This document shows positions 11,702 through 20,208 of a stretch of 64,000 nt of DNA, piece after piece. Source of the stretch: Orbaceae bacterium BiB (GTDB taxonomy: Bacteria > Pseudomonadota > Gammaproteobacteria > Enterobacterales > Orbaceae); NCBI GenBank assembly GCA_036251205.1, contig CP133958.1:992001-1056000 (forward strand). Direction: 5' to 3'. Below the pieces are notes generated by a model. The model saw only the letters and a program-made list of their open reading frames with translations. It did no database searches and was not told the DNA's origin. Position 1 is the first letter of the stretch. Every line of letters begins with the position of its first letter. The position numbers and the translations under genes are program-made.

Positions 11702-12352
11702 TTAGTGAAATAACATATCATGAACTATATCATCTTTTTTAAGTGAAATTGGATAAAAAGTTGGCCAGTTTTCTACTTCGCTTAATAGTACCTCTTGCGA
11801 GTCATTTCCCATATAAATATGAAAATGTGACGAAGATGTCGGTTCTATAATATGATCACTAAATTGCACATATTTTGGAGCTTGACTATTTTTATCTGTA
11901 CACTCAAATAAATACCTTACCCCTTTTTTACCTGAAACATAAGTTAAAATCTTATATCCTGCATATTTGTACTCGCATTGGTTTGCATTATCTTTTGTAA
12001 AAAAGGCTATTGAATTACCATCGATTGAGATAATTTCAAGATCTGTTTTATAACCTTTTTGATAGTAATCTTGATAGTATTCAATAGATTTATTATTTTT
12101 TTCAGCCTTATCTTTTAAGACAGATTCTAAATCACCATTTTTTAAATAGTGATAAATAGATTGCCAATTACCTTGCCAATCAGACAAAGAACGGTCTTTA
12201 ACATCTTTATCATCAAAAATACCTGTAGCAGCTAACTTAGCTTGTTCTGATTGTTCATGCTGATGACCATGATTATGTGAATCCGCAAAAGCGCTATTAA
12301 CTAAACAGTAACCTAAAAGACAAGATGCTAATGGTAATACTTTTAAAATCAT
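11702..12352 (-). CDS. zinT: Periplasmic zinc/cadmium-binding protein ZinT
   Basis: A 216-residue ZinT (YodA) protein of the lipocalin-like fold, which binds zinc in the periplasm and helps ZnuABC recruit it under zinc starvation. It has a signal peptide ending NSAFA, a His-rich N-terminus (HNHGHQH), the family phrases GYKILTYVSGKKGVRYLFEC and YVQFSDHIIEP, and SSHFHIYMGNDSQEVL. Start ATG at 12352 with AGGAGAG upstream. It is controlled by Zur, judging from the operator at 12377. It stands alone. Confidence 0.96.
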   Translation of the reverse strand: MILKVLPLASCLLGYCLVNSAFADSHNHGHQHEQSEQAKLAATGIFDDKDVKDRSLSDWQGNWQSIYHYLKNGDLESVLKDKAEKNNKSIEYYQDYYQKGYKTDLEIISIDGNSIAFFTKDNANQCEYKYAGYKILTYVSGKKGVRYLFECTDKNSQAPKYVQFSDHIIEPTSSSHFHIYMGNDSQEVLLSEVENWPTFYPISLKKDDIVHDMLFH

Positions 12353-12376
12353 AAAACTCTCTCCTTAATATATTTT

Positions 12377-12400
12377 ATTGTTATGTTATAACGTAACAAT
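12377..12400. promoter_or_regulatory. Zur operator upstream of zinT
   Basis: A 24-bp near-perfect palindrome, ATTGTTAYGTTATAACRTAACAAT, with the GTTATAAC core typical of Zur boxes. It lies 25 bases upstream of the zinT start, where it would overlap the promoter. Zur control of zinT is established in Escherichia coli and relatives. Confidence 0.8.
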
Positions 12401-12509
12401 TATTACATAAGAAAAGAGATTTTAAAATCATTATTTGGTAGATTTATCAATTAGGTAGTAAAACCTAGTCTTTCATGACTAGTATGTAAAGGCTCATATC
12501 AGTTCACAC

Positions 12510-12691
12510 CGAAAGGTACTTCATTTTACAGTGGAAAGTACGAACAGGCTGTTGGTGTTCTAAATCAAAATCAAGTAGTAATGTTTTTAATCCCGAATAC
12601 GTACTAAATGCAGCGACATTAACAACGGTGGTCGATTTAGTTGATCCGACTTTAGTATCGGCGATCGTAATCACTTTTGCTGAGTTTTCAT
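12510..12691 (-). pseudogene. 5' remnant of an ICE-type parA/soj partition ATPase
   Basis: Read on the minus strand, about 45 codons match the start of a ParA/Soj ATPase: KVITIA, then a damaged Walker A (KVGSTKSTTVVNVAAF instead of KGGVGKSTT), then SGLKTLLLDFDLE. The ATG at 12691 is out of frame with this stretch and a stop follows soon after, so it is a dead fragment. ParA genes lie at one end of PFGI-1-class ICEs near the tRNA attachment site, and a tRNA fragment is 60 bp away. Confidence 0.6.
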
Positions 12692-12751
12692 GAGATTAAC
12701 TCTTAATTAATAAAATAAACATTCATATATTTTATTAATTCGGTTAATAAA

Positions 12752-12805
12752 TGGTGGCCTCTACTGGACTTGAACCAGTGACCAATTGATTATGAGTCGA
12801 TTGCT
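12752..12805 (-). other. 3' part of a tRNA-Ile2(CAU) gene; probable attachment-site scar
   Basis: On the minus strand this matches the 3' two thirds of tRNA-Ile2: anticodon stem-loop with CAT (GACTCATAATC), variable region, the T-arm GGTTCAAGTCC and GGCCACCA. The 5' acceptor strand and D-arm are missing; the sequence beyond 12805 is unrelated AT-rich DNA. A tRNA 3' fragment of this kind is the usual direct repeat left at the far end of an integrated element. No intact copy is in the window. Confidence 0.75.
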
Positions 12806-13075
12806 TATAAAAATAGCATTGAAAATTGCAATAAAATAGGTGGGACTGGTATTGCTTGATTAATAATAAACTAATAAAACTTTGTGTCAACTTTTGAAAT
12901 TAACTTTTTACGGTTCTTTTTTTTCAAATATTTTACTATTGATAAATAACAGCAGTGAAGTTCAAAAAGATGGTTAGCATGCAAAAGGATGCGGTACATC
13001 CTCTTGCTGGTCACTATCTTCTGTCATAACTAACGACACCACCGTGACCAAGAAAACAAACTACCGCTGAATTAA
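12806..13075 (-). repeat. Intergenic region with the two-stem element downstream of lipoprotein copy 3
   Basis: AT-rich up to about 12970. The stretch 12977-13075 closely matches 15003-15101. Both contain a stem around CGGTA (AAGGATG/CATCCTCTT here) and a second stem pairing GGTCAC with GTGACC. Placed directly 3' of the lipoprotein gene on the minus strand, it is the tail end of the duplicated cassette and may act as a terminator. Confidence 0.5.
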
Positions 13076-13765
13076 TTATAGATGATAGCCCAGAAGTATT
13101 GTTTCTATCGATACACTAGTACCATAATTGTAGTAAGTACCGTCTTTTTTAGTTAAGTACACTTGACCTTTTTGATTCATCTCATCACCTGTAAAATGAA
13201 TATTATACTGCTTAATTTCTCTTAATGCGGGATGGCTTGCCCACGCTGGCATATCATATAAATTATACGTGAAATCCACGACCGTTTCCGTGGTTTTTCC
13301 TCCATATAAATCCGTTTCTCGGTCATACATATTGGTCACTTCTAAAATTTCTCGGCGACCAAAGCAGAATTGAACATCATTTAAATTTTTAATATCTACA
13401 AATCCTGCTGTTCTATTTGTTTTATAGTAACGCTTACCTTCCTCCGTTAAGCTATATAAGGGATATATTTTTCCATCTTTTCCCTCAGACAATGTTGAGG
13501 TCAGTAATCCAGCCTCTTCAAATGCAGGGAGACGCTCATTATTTAATCTATTTGTGTAAAAATCATTATCATCCTGCGTACCTCCATATGTAACGGGCTC
13601 TGCTAAATAGGGAAATCCCGTTATCCGCCCAACATACAAACAATACGCATCCAGTCCTTGATAGCCCTTGACTAAACGCTCTTTCATTCCTTTATAGTCC
13701 TGGCAACTGCTCAATAACAACAGTAATGGTAATAATAGCGCATATTTTAAATCACTTAATTTCAT
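13076..13765 (-). CDS. T6SS-locus lipoprotein, candidate immunity protein, copy 3
   Basis: A 229-residue lipoprotein: basic start, hydrophobic stretch, lipobox LSSC with C21 followed by Gln, consistent with the outer membrane facing the periplasm. The body has no domain I recognise. Conserved phrases are GRITGFPYLAEPV, YSLTEEGKRYYK, FCFGRREI and VVDFTYNLYD. It is nearly identical to the paralogues at 14004 and 15102, which follow the effector gene directly. Position suggests immunity to the effector or its variants. The diverged central part (residues 60-120) differs most between copies. Confidence 0.75.
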   Translation of the reverse strand: MKLSDLKYALLLPLLLLLSSCQDYKGMKERLVKGYQGLDAYCLYVGRITGFPYLAEPVTYGGTQDDNDFYTNRLNNERLPAFEEAGLLTSTLSEGKDGKIYPLYSLTEEGKRYYKTNRTAGFVDIKNLNDVQFCFGRREILEVTNMYDRETDLYGGKTTETVVDFTYNLYDMPAWASHPALREIKQYNIHFTGDEMNQKGQVYLTKKDGTYYNYGTSVSIETILLGYHL

Positions 13766-13769
13766 CTTA

Positions 13770-13951
13770 TTAATCCTTTTGGTAGTGGTACTCTTGCACT
13801 AGGGGTGTTAAGTCAGTGATACTGGTATTGCCATCTTGGTCTGTGACCGTTTTGCTTTTACCCGTTTGCCAGTACTTCACTTTCAGGTAAATTTCATGGT
13901 CACCATAGAGTTCGGCCACTTTGTAGGTGATTTTATGACTGGTGGTCTTTT
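13770..13951 (-). pseudogene. Orphan effector C-terminal tail, broken copy 3
   Basis: Minus-strand codons ending at 13770 read SHKITYKVAELYGDHEIYL and on to VQEYHYQKD, nearly identical to the last 60 residues of the effector at 15796. There is no start, and an in-frame TGA replaces a Leu codon just upstream (PV-stop-QK where the effector has PVLQK). It directly precedes lipoprotein copy 3, in the same arrangement as the full effector and copy 1. Confidence 0.75.
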
Positions 13952-14003
13952 GTCATACGGGTAATACCACTTTTACCAAGTAACCAAACTACCACTGAAT
14001 CAA

Positions 14004-14690
14004 TTAAAGATAGTAACCTATCAAGTTAGGCTCCATTACGGTACCGCTGCTATAATTATAATAATTGCCATCTTTTTTAGTTAAATAAACTTGCCCTTTT
14101 TTATTTTGCTGGTTACCTGTAAAATGAATATTATACTGCTTAATTTCCCTTAATGCCGGATGACTTGCCCACGCTGGCATATCATATAAATTATAGGTGA
14201 AGTCCACGACCGTTTCAGTCGTTTTACCGCCATATAAGTCCGTTTCTCGGTCGTACATATTGGTCACTTCCACTATCTCTCGGCGACCAAAGCAGAATTG
14301 TGCATCTTTTAAATCATCTCGATGATTAACTAAAGCTGCTTTTGATTGTTTATAATACCGTTTTCCCTCTTCAGTTAAACTGTAAAGCGGATAAGATTGA
14401 CCATCTTTACCTTTCGCAAGAACTGAGCTTAATAAACCCACTTTTTCAAAGGCTGGTAATAATTCATCAAGTATTTCTTTATCTGAAATATTTTTACTCT
14501 CTTTGCTCCAAAGATTGACGGGTTCAGCTAAATAAGGAAATCCCGTTATCCGCCCAACATACAAACAATACGCATCCAGCCCTTGATATCCCTTTACTAA
14601 ACGTTCTTTCATCCCTTTATAGTCTTGGCAACTACTCAATAACAACAGTAACGGTAATAATAGGGCATATTTTAAATCAGTGAATTTCAT
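14004..14690 (-). CDS. T6SS-locus lipoprotein, candidate immunity protein, copy 2
   Basis: A 228-residue paralogue of the lipoproteins at 13076 and 15102, with the same signal peptide and lipobox (LSSC, C21). The N-terminal 58 residues and the segment FCFGRREI to HPALREIKQYNIHFTG are almost identical to copy 3. The middle (about 60-120) and the last 15 residues differ, with LWSKESKNISDKE in place of the TYGGTQDDNDFYT type. It begins 4 bases after the orphan tail at 14695. The pattern suggests diversification of the toxin-facing part. Confidence 0.75.
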   Translation of the reverse strand: MKFTDLKYALLLPLLLLLSSCQDYKGMKERLVKGYQGLDAYCLYVGRITGFPYLAEPVNLWSKESKNISDKEILDELLPAFEKVGLLSSVLAKGKDGQSYPLYSLTEEGKRYYKQSKAALVNHRDDLKDAQFCFGRREIVEVTNMYDRETDLYGGKTTETVVDFTYNLYDMPAWASHPALREIKQYNIHFTGNQQNKKGQVYLTKKDGNYYNYSSGTVMEPNLIGYYL

Positions 14691-14694
14691 CTTA

Positions 14695-14976
14695 TTAGTC
14701 CTTTTGGTAGTGATACTCTTGCACCAGTGGCGTTAAATCGGTCATACAAGTATTGCCATCTTGGCCTTTAAACTCTTTAGTTTTGCCCGTTTGCCAGTAC
14801 TTCACTTTCAGGTAAATATCATGGTCACCATAGAGTTCGGCCACTTTGTAGGTGATTTTATGGCTAGAGGTCTTTTGTAATACCGGTAATGAATTACCCT
14901 TATCATCATTCGCTAAAATCATTAATCCCGTATTAGTATGAGAGCTTGACTTTGCTTCGACCGTTACATCACGCAT
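14695..14976 (-). CDS. Orphan effector C-terminal tail, copy 2
   Basis: A 93-residue frame (ATG at 14976) whose last 75 residues parallel the C-terminus of the effector at 15796: GLMILANDDKGNSLPVLQK, HKITYKVAELYGDH, KVKYWQTGKTK and LTPLVQEYHYQKD. The frame stays open upstream of the ATG, so it is a fragment cut from a longer effector rather than a designed small gene. No ribosome-binding site is obvious. It is followed after 4 bases by lipoprotein copy 2. It may be a recombination reservoir or simple debris. Confidence 0.7.
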   Translation of the reverse strand: MRDVTVEAKSSSHTNTGLMILANDDKGNSLPVLQKTSSHKITYKVAELYGDHDIYLKVKYWQTGKTKEFKGQDGNTCMTDLTPLVQEYHYQKD

Positions 14977-15002
14977 GAGCGTGATGTTCAGCGAGATAGC
15001 GG

Positions 15003-15101
15003 AGATGCAAGAGGATGCGGTACATCCGCTTGTCGGTCACTATCTTCTATTGCAATAAATAACACCACAGTGACAAAGAGACCGAACTACCGCTGAATTA
15101 A
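15003..15101 (-). repeat. Two-stem element downstream of lipoprotein copy 1
   Basis: Copy of the element at 12977-13075. It contains the stem CAAGAGGATG/CATCCGCTTG around CGGTA and a second stem GTCACT/AGTGAC. It lies directly 3' of lipoprotein copy 1 on the minus strand and marks a cassette boundary. The G-C content of the stems suggests a transcription terminator or RNA-protecting structure. Confidence 0.5.
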
Positions 15102-15791
15102 TTATAGATAGTAGCCCAGAGGTATGGTTTCTATTGAACGACTAGTGCCATAATTGTAATAAGTACCATCTTTTTTAGTAAAATAAGCCTGGCCTTTTAA
15201 ATTATTTAAATCACCGGTAAAATCTTCATTATATTGCTTGATCCCCTTAATAGCTGGATGATTAACCCAAGCCGGAACATCATTAAGGTTATACGTAAAT
15301 TTAACTACTGTTTCCGTGGTTTTGCCACCGTAAAAATCCGTTTCTCGGTCATACATATTGGTCACTTCCAAAATTTCTCGGCGACCAAAGCAGAATTGGA
15401 CATCTTTTAAATTTTTAATATCTACAAATCCTGCTGTTCTATTCGTTTTATAGTAACGCTTACCTTCCTCCGTTAAGCTATATAAGGGATATATTTTTCC
15501 ATCTTTTCCCTCAGACAATGTTGAGATCAGTAATCCAGCCTCTTCAAATGCAGGGAGACGCTCGTTATTTAATCTATTTGTGTAAAAATCATTATCTTCC
15601 TGCGTACTTCCATATGTAACGGGTTCAGCTAAATAAGGAAATCCCGTTATCCGCCCAACGTACAAACAATAAGCATCTAACCCTTGATAACCGTTAACTA
15701 AACGCTGTTTCATTCCTTTATAATCTTGGCAACTACTCAATAACAGCAGTAACGGCAATAATAGGGCATATTTTAAGTCAGTAAATTTCAT
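15102..15791 (-). CDS. T6SS-locus lipoprotein, candidate immunity protein, copy 1 (next to effector)
   Basis: A 229-residue lipoprotein (lipobox LSSC, C21) starting 4 bases after the effector stop and so surely co-transcribed with it. It shares the N-terminus and central half with copy 3 but has a different C-terminal third (NDVPAWVNHPAIKGIKQYNE). Being next to the intact effector, it is the most likely cognate immunity protein, acting at the periplasmic face. No named immunity family is recognised. A distant relative is the lipoprotein at 32763. Confidence 0.78.
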   Translation of the reverse strand: MKFTDLKYALLLPLLLLLSSCQDYKGMKQRLVNGYQGLDAYCLYVGRITGFPYLAEPVTYGSTQEDNDFYTNRLNNERLPAFEEAGLLISTLSEGKDGKIYPLYSLTEEGKRYYKTNRTAGFVDIKNLKDVQFCFGRREILEVTNMYDRETDFYGGKTTETVVKFTYNLNDVPAWVNHPAIKGIKQYNEDFTGDLNNLKGQAYFTKKDGTYYNYGTSRSIETIPLGYYL

Positions 15792-15795
15792 CTTA

Positions 15796-18700
15796 TTAAT
15801 CCTTTTGGTAGTGGTACTCTTGCACTAGTGGCGTTAAGTCAGTCATAGAGGTATTGCCATCTTGGTCTTTAACCGCTTTGGTTTTACCTGTTTGCCAGTA
15901 CTTCACTTTCAGGTAAATTTCATGGTCACCATAGAGTTCAGCCACTTTGTAGGTGATTTTATGGCTAGTGGTCTTTTGTAATACCGGCAATGGATTCCCC
16001 TTATCATCAGTCGCTAAAACCATTAACCCCGTGACCGTATCTTTTTTCGGAATTTCAATTGCCTGATAAAATTCCTCTTTAGTTACCCCCTCGGTATTAC
16101 CTGTGCTTTCAACATTGGTTATGGGCGCTTTATTCTCCCCACGCAATGCCACGGTACTTAATTCACCGAATGTCTTTTTGATATTAGGGTAATCATTTCC
16201 ATTCGTTATATTCAATATCATCGTTTGATTGTTTTTGCTCAGATGTAAAACCCCCTCAAGTTTACTAATTTGAGGGTCATAATTCGGTAAGGTCATCTGC
16301 ACATAGAGACCTTTCATCCTTGACCATATATTAACCTGCCAACGGCTTTTAATTAACATTAATTCGCTACTTTGATTTTTGTTACTATTATAGTCATCTA
16401 TCCATTTCGCCTGCTCTCTTATCTCTTTCACGTCTGAAACTAACAGTTCACATCTTTCACTCACAAAGGCTTCCCACTGCAATGCTAGGTATTGTTTTTG
16501 ATTTTCATCAGTCGTTTGTTGCATCTTTGTCAAAAACTGTTGATACGCTTGCTCTAACTCCGTGGTAGTTTGTTGAATATAGTCCATTCGATTAACATAG
16601 GCCATCTCCGGTTTTTCACCAAACTCAATATTACAATGTAGCCCCTGCACGGCCGCTAAATAATCATTGGTGGCAATGCCCGTACCTAATAAGGTGGGTG
16701 GGTATGCTGGCCACTTTTTATTTTTATAGGCCTGGCCAAATAGCGTTCGATTCGCCCAATACTCAATCGGCACCCAATCTAAACTCTTATCGCGGAAGAT
16801 GTAGGCTAAAATCATAAATATCACCGATAACACAGCTAAGCCTACCGCCCAAGGCCCTGCTATTGCGATAAGGTTAAACAGTTGTAACATACCTATGACG
16901 GCAATAACAACTTGCGCACCACCACAAATCCTCAGTACCCAACCTGCGCCTGATTCGCCCTCCTTAACTAAACTTGAACCCGATGACATGGTATCAAAAC
17001 CATCAATAATCGCCATGATCCCTAAAATCCCGCCACCAAGCTTGGCTAACGCTAAACCGGCATTAGCGCCGCCGCCTTTTAGGATTTTATTCACCCATCT
17101 CATTACTTGACGGTTGTTACGCAAATAGGCCGCTAACTTCGCGCCTTTGAGTGCGGCTTGACTGGTTGCACTGACCACAACTAACGTTTGCGAGGTTATT
17201 GTTAAATACCCCTTTCTAATCTCACTGTATAAATTGTCTTTATATTTTTGACCGTACTGTGCATCACCGGCTTTTGCCAGCTTCTCTAAATTGTCATCTA
17301 AACTCATCTTCGATAGCATTAACGAGATACTATTTAACAGTGCTGACATGCCTGACTCGACCGTATCGTTCATTTTGCCAAACTCTCGATACTCATCAAG
17401 ATAAGCTTTATCAATACCCGCTAGAGAATTGAAACCTAACTCGCCCTGTTTCAGTTTTAGCTCGTTCCCCTGCCACTTTAATTCACTGGCAACGGAATTG
17501 GACATGTCAAAAATATCAAAGGTAAACTCCTCTGCACTTTTTTCACTCAACTCGTAACTGCCATCACCGACCTTGCGCTGCTCCGTTATCGAGGTGAGTA
17601 GGGTTAACGAATTATTATCATGGTTTTCTAAAAACACACGCGGCCTAATTGACCAATGACGAATAAAGGTACTGGCTTGGCTCATCGGCACTTTTACTTG
17701 ACCGAACTGGGCATAGGTTTTATTAAACACCATTAAACTTTCACAAAGGAGCGTTTTAAATGCCTTTTCATCCATATTGCCGGCGGCATCCGTTGGCCAT
17801 GCGGGTAGGGTCATCCCTTGCTCACTGATCACCTGATTGGTGTTTTTTCGGTTGGTTTGATCGCGTTTTTGTGCAACGCCCGCTATCGCCTGCTTGATCA
17901 AGATGCAGTATAATTCACTAATGATACGGCCCTTTTTCTCACAAAACAGTTTATCAAGGCGTGGTGCAAACGCTTTGAGTACATAGGCTATCGCGTTATC
18001 TAACGTTTTTTCGTCCTTTGATAACGATGGGGTGTTATCTTGCGCTAAACGCGCCTTTACCAACAAAGACCATAAGCTATGTTCACTGTCAGTATTAAAG
18101 AGTTGATAAAACAGGCTAGACTGATCGCTTAATAACACATCCCATACCCCATACTGCTCCGTCAACGGGACGCCACCGACCACATTAAAATCAATCATGC
18201 CGATAAAATCTTGCAAATAACCTAAATGGTTGTTTGAACCATTTTGATCACTCTCAATCTGCCAAAAGGGAATTTGATTAAAGGTGGTTAAATTCGATAA
18301 ATAGGGAGAGCCTTGCTTATTCGCACCAAATAACCAGCCTAGATAGTTAAAATAGTCGGTTGAATAGTGTTGAATCGTATTGGCAATACCGGTAAAGTGA
18401 AGATTATCTTGTTGAATAAATTCCTTCACTTTGCCTTCGTCGATATGATCTTTTAGTTTATCCAGCTCTTTTTTGAGCGCAATTTGACCCTCTTGTGACA
18501 TCTCGGTTTTGGATTTAAAGATCCGCACATCAAAATACGTGTTATATTTATTATACGGCTTCGCCCTTTCAGCATCACGTATTCTTAAGTTATCTTCTTT
18601 ACTAATCGTAATTTCGGTGTATAAATCAGGCCTTGCTAAATAGCGTGCGCTATCATCAAATTGATAAGAATAGCCATTAGAAGCCGGCTCGGAGTAGCTA

Positions 18701-20193
18701 AAAACCCGATGATAGTGATACTCTTCCTGATTTTCAAAGTAAGCGGTTAACTGCGCCTTATAGTTTTCAATCATCTCAACCAATTTGCGCAAATGAAATG
18801 ATTTTTCAGCGAAGTAATCTTGATTATCTTGATAAGGTTGTAGATAGTGCGACGATGTTTCACGATGTAAATCGTAGAAATAGGTTAATTTCTTTAATTG
18901 TACTTCAGGCTTGTCGACTGAGGGTTCATCAAGCGTCGTATCGGGTAAGACTTCATCTTTATTACCATAGAGTTGTTTCGCCTCTTCTGGGTAGTTATCA
19001 TAATAGTTATAAATCGCCTGCTTAATTAATTTATCCAAACGGTCGAGATCTTGTTGACCATCGATACGCTCCTTAAAGATTTCTGCCGTTTTTTGATTAA
19101 AATCTTCAGCGCTTTTCTCCATAATATTCATGATAGGATCAACATATAATCGGCGCTGTAAACTCAACTCTTCCGCGATAGCAAAAGGGTCATCAATCAC
19201 CACCGTACTGATTTCAACCCTATTTTTATGCGCTAATTCGGCGGCATGATGAAACAGTTTAGACACTAAATCAGTGGTGCTACTATAAAGTAACGTTGAA
19301 CGTAACGCGTTACCTTTAAAACTATTAAATTTGTGTGCGGTGGCAACACTGTCATTCACGTATTGCCGAGTACTAAGTGCCTCTTTAATGGTCTGCTCGC
19401 CATCAATATAGATCATATATTGAGACTCTAATTCAAGTTCCATTAATTTGGGACGAGCAAGACTCGCTTGACTCATACCATGTGGCTTCGGATCGAAATC
19501 GTTAAATGGAAAACAGCGAGAGGGTGGCGGCGTCATTTTTAATACGCTCGGTATTGATACCGCACCTAACGCGTCTGGTGAGGGCGCAGGTCCACCAAAC
19601 TCGCCTAAATTAATCACACTAAAACGCTGCAATTGAGACATATCCGCGTTATTCGCTGCCAAGCGATATTTATCAAGGGCACCTTGTGACCACGCTCGAC
19701 GAGAGTAACCAATATAGCCAATCCCGGAGTAACGTGAGCGATCAATATTAATAAATACCCCTGGAATGTGGTCATATTTGTCATGACATTTTTTAGGTAT
19801 TTCGTGAATATTGTGTTCAACCATATCCTCAATAGATTTATGTCGAAACACCCCCGATGGGGTGACTTCATAAGCCAAATAACGATACGTTTTATCTTGC
19901 TCTTGCAGTAGGATATAAACGTAGCCAGTACGAAGTGTGCGATAAGCATATTCATAGGCATCGGATAACGGTTTTTCGTTACTGCCTAAATTGATGATGT
20001 TTTGCGACCAATTAACCCCTCGATAACCTTTTGGAATAATGGCCTTTCGGACTAAAAACAGTGGGAAGCCCATTCGTTGACAAACGCCACAGCCACCATT
20101 CGCTAAAGATGAACTTTTTTCTGCTTCATTGTATAAAATTTGGTTATCAAACTGATCATCGGTATTATGATCATGTTGTTTTGTATTCACCAT
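15796..20193 (-). CDS. T6SS effector of VasX/BTH_I2691 type, probably pore-forming
   Basis: A 1465-residue effector. The N-terminus carries the hallmark of the BTH_I2691/VasX N-terminal region: CGVCQRMGFPLFLVRKAI, with two cysteines two residues apart. A long helical middle follows. Around residues 1045-1135 there is a Gly/Ala-rich hydrophobic block with several membrane-spanning stretches (KLGGGILGIMAIIDGF, GLAVLSVIFMILAYIF), as in colicin-like VasX. The last 75 residues form a small tail domain that recurs as orphan copies downstream. Start: ATG at 20193 has GGAG six bases upstream; an ATG at 20205 overlaps the Shine-Dalgarno and is less likely. It follows the adaptor-like gene by 15 bases. 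Confidence 0.82.
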   Translation of the reverse strand: MVNTKQHDHNTDDQFDNQILYNEAEKSSSLANGGCGVCQRMGFPLFLVRKAIIPKGYRGVNWSQNIINLGSNEKPLSDAYEYAYRTLRTGYVYILLQEQDKTYRYLAYEVTPSGVFRHKSIEDMVEHNIHEIPKKCHDKYDHIPGVFINIDRSRYSGIGYIGYSRRAWSQGALDKYRLAANNADMSQLQRFSVINLGEFGGPAPSPDALGAVSIPSVLKMTPPPSRCFPFNDFDPKPHGMSQASLARPKLMELELESQYMIYIDGEQTIKEALSTRQYVNDSVATAHKFNSFKGNALRSTLLYSSTTDLVSKLFHHAAELAHKNRVEISTVVIDDPFAIAEELSLQRRLYVDPIMNIMEKSAEDFNQKTAEIFKERIDGQQDLDRLDKLIKQAIYNYYDNYPEEAKQLYGNKDEVLPDTTLDEPSVDKPEVQLKKLTYFYDLHRETSSHYLQPYQDNQDYFAEKSFHLRKLVEMIENYKAQLTAYFENQEEYHYHRVFSYSEPASNGYSYQFDDSARYLARPDLYTEITISKEDNLRIRDAERAKPYNKYNTYFDVRIFKSKTEMSQEGQIALKKELDKLKDHIDEGKVKEFIQQDNLHFTGIANTIQHYSTDYFNYLGWLFGANKQGSPYLSNLTTFNQIPFWQIESDQNGSNNHLGYLQDFIGMIDFNVVGGVPLTEQYGVWDVLLSDQSSLFYQLFNTDSEHSLWSLLVKARLAQDNTPSLSKDEKTLDNAIAYVLKAFAPRLDKLFCEKKGRIISELYCILIKQAIAGVAQKRDQTNRKNTNQVISEQGMTLPAWPTDAAGNMDEKAFKTLLCESLMVFNKTYAQFGQVKVPMSQASTFIRHWSIRPRVFLENHDNNSLTLLTSITEQRKVGDGSYELSEKSAEEFTFDIFDMSNSVASELKWQGNELKLKQGELGFNSLAGIDKAYLDEYREFGKMNDTVESGMSALLNSISLMLSKMSLDDNLEKLAKAGDAQYGQKYKDNLYSEIRKGYLTITSQTLVVVSATSQAALKGAKLAAYLRNNRQVMRWVNKILKGGGANAGLALAKLGGGILGIMAIIDGFDTMSSGSSLVKEGESGAGWVLRICGGAQVVIAVIGMLQLFNLIAIAGPWAVGLAVLSVIFMILAYIFRDKSLDWVPIEYWANRTLFGQAYKNKKWPAYPPTLLGTGIATNDYLAAVQGLHCNIEFGEKPEMAYVNRMDYIQQTTTELEQAYQQFLTKMQQTTDENQKQYLALQWEAFVSERCELLVSDVKEIREQAKWIDDYNSNKNQSSELMLIKSRWQVNIWSRMKGLYVQMTLPNYDPQISKLEGVLHLSKNNQTMILNITNGNDYPNIKKTFGELSTVALRGENKAPITNVESTGNTEGVTKEEFYQAIEIPKKDTVTGLMVLATDDKGNPLPVLQKTTSHKITYKVAELYGDHEIYLKVKYWQTGKTKAVKDQDGNTSMTDLTPLVQEYHYQKD

Positions 20194-20208
20194 GCGTGAC
20201 TCCATTCC

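Noticed and set aside
12752-12805. Functional tRNA gene
   Set aside because: The 5' acceptor strand and D-arm are missing, so it cannot fold into a complete tRNA.
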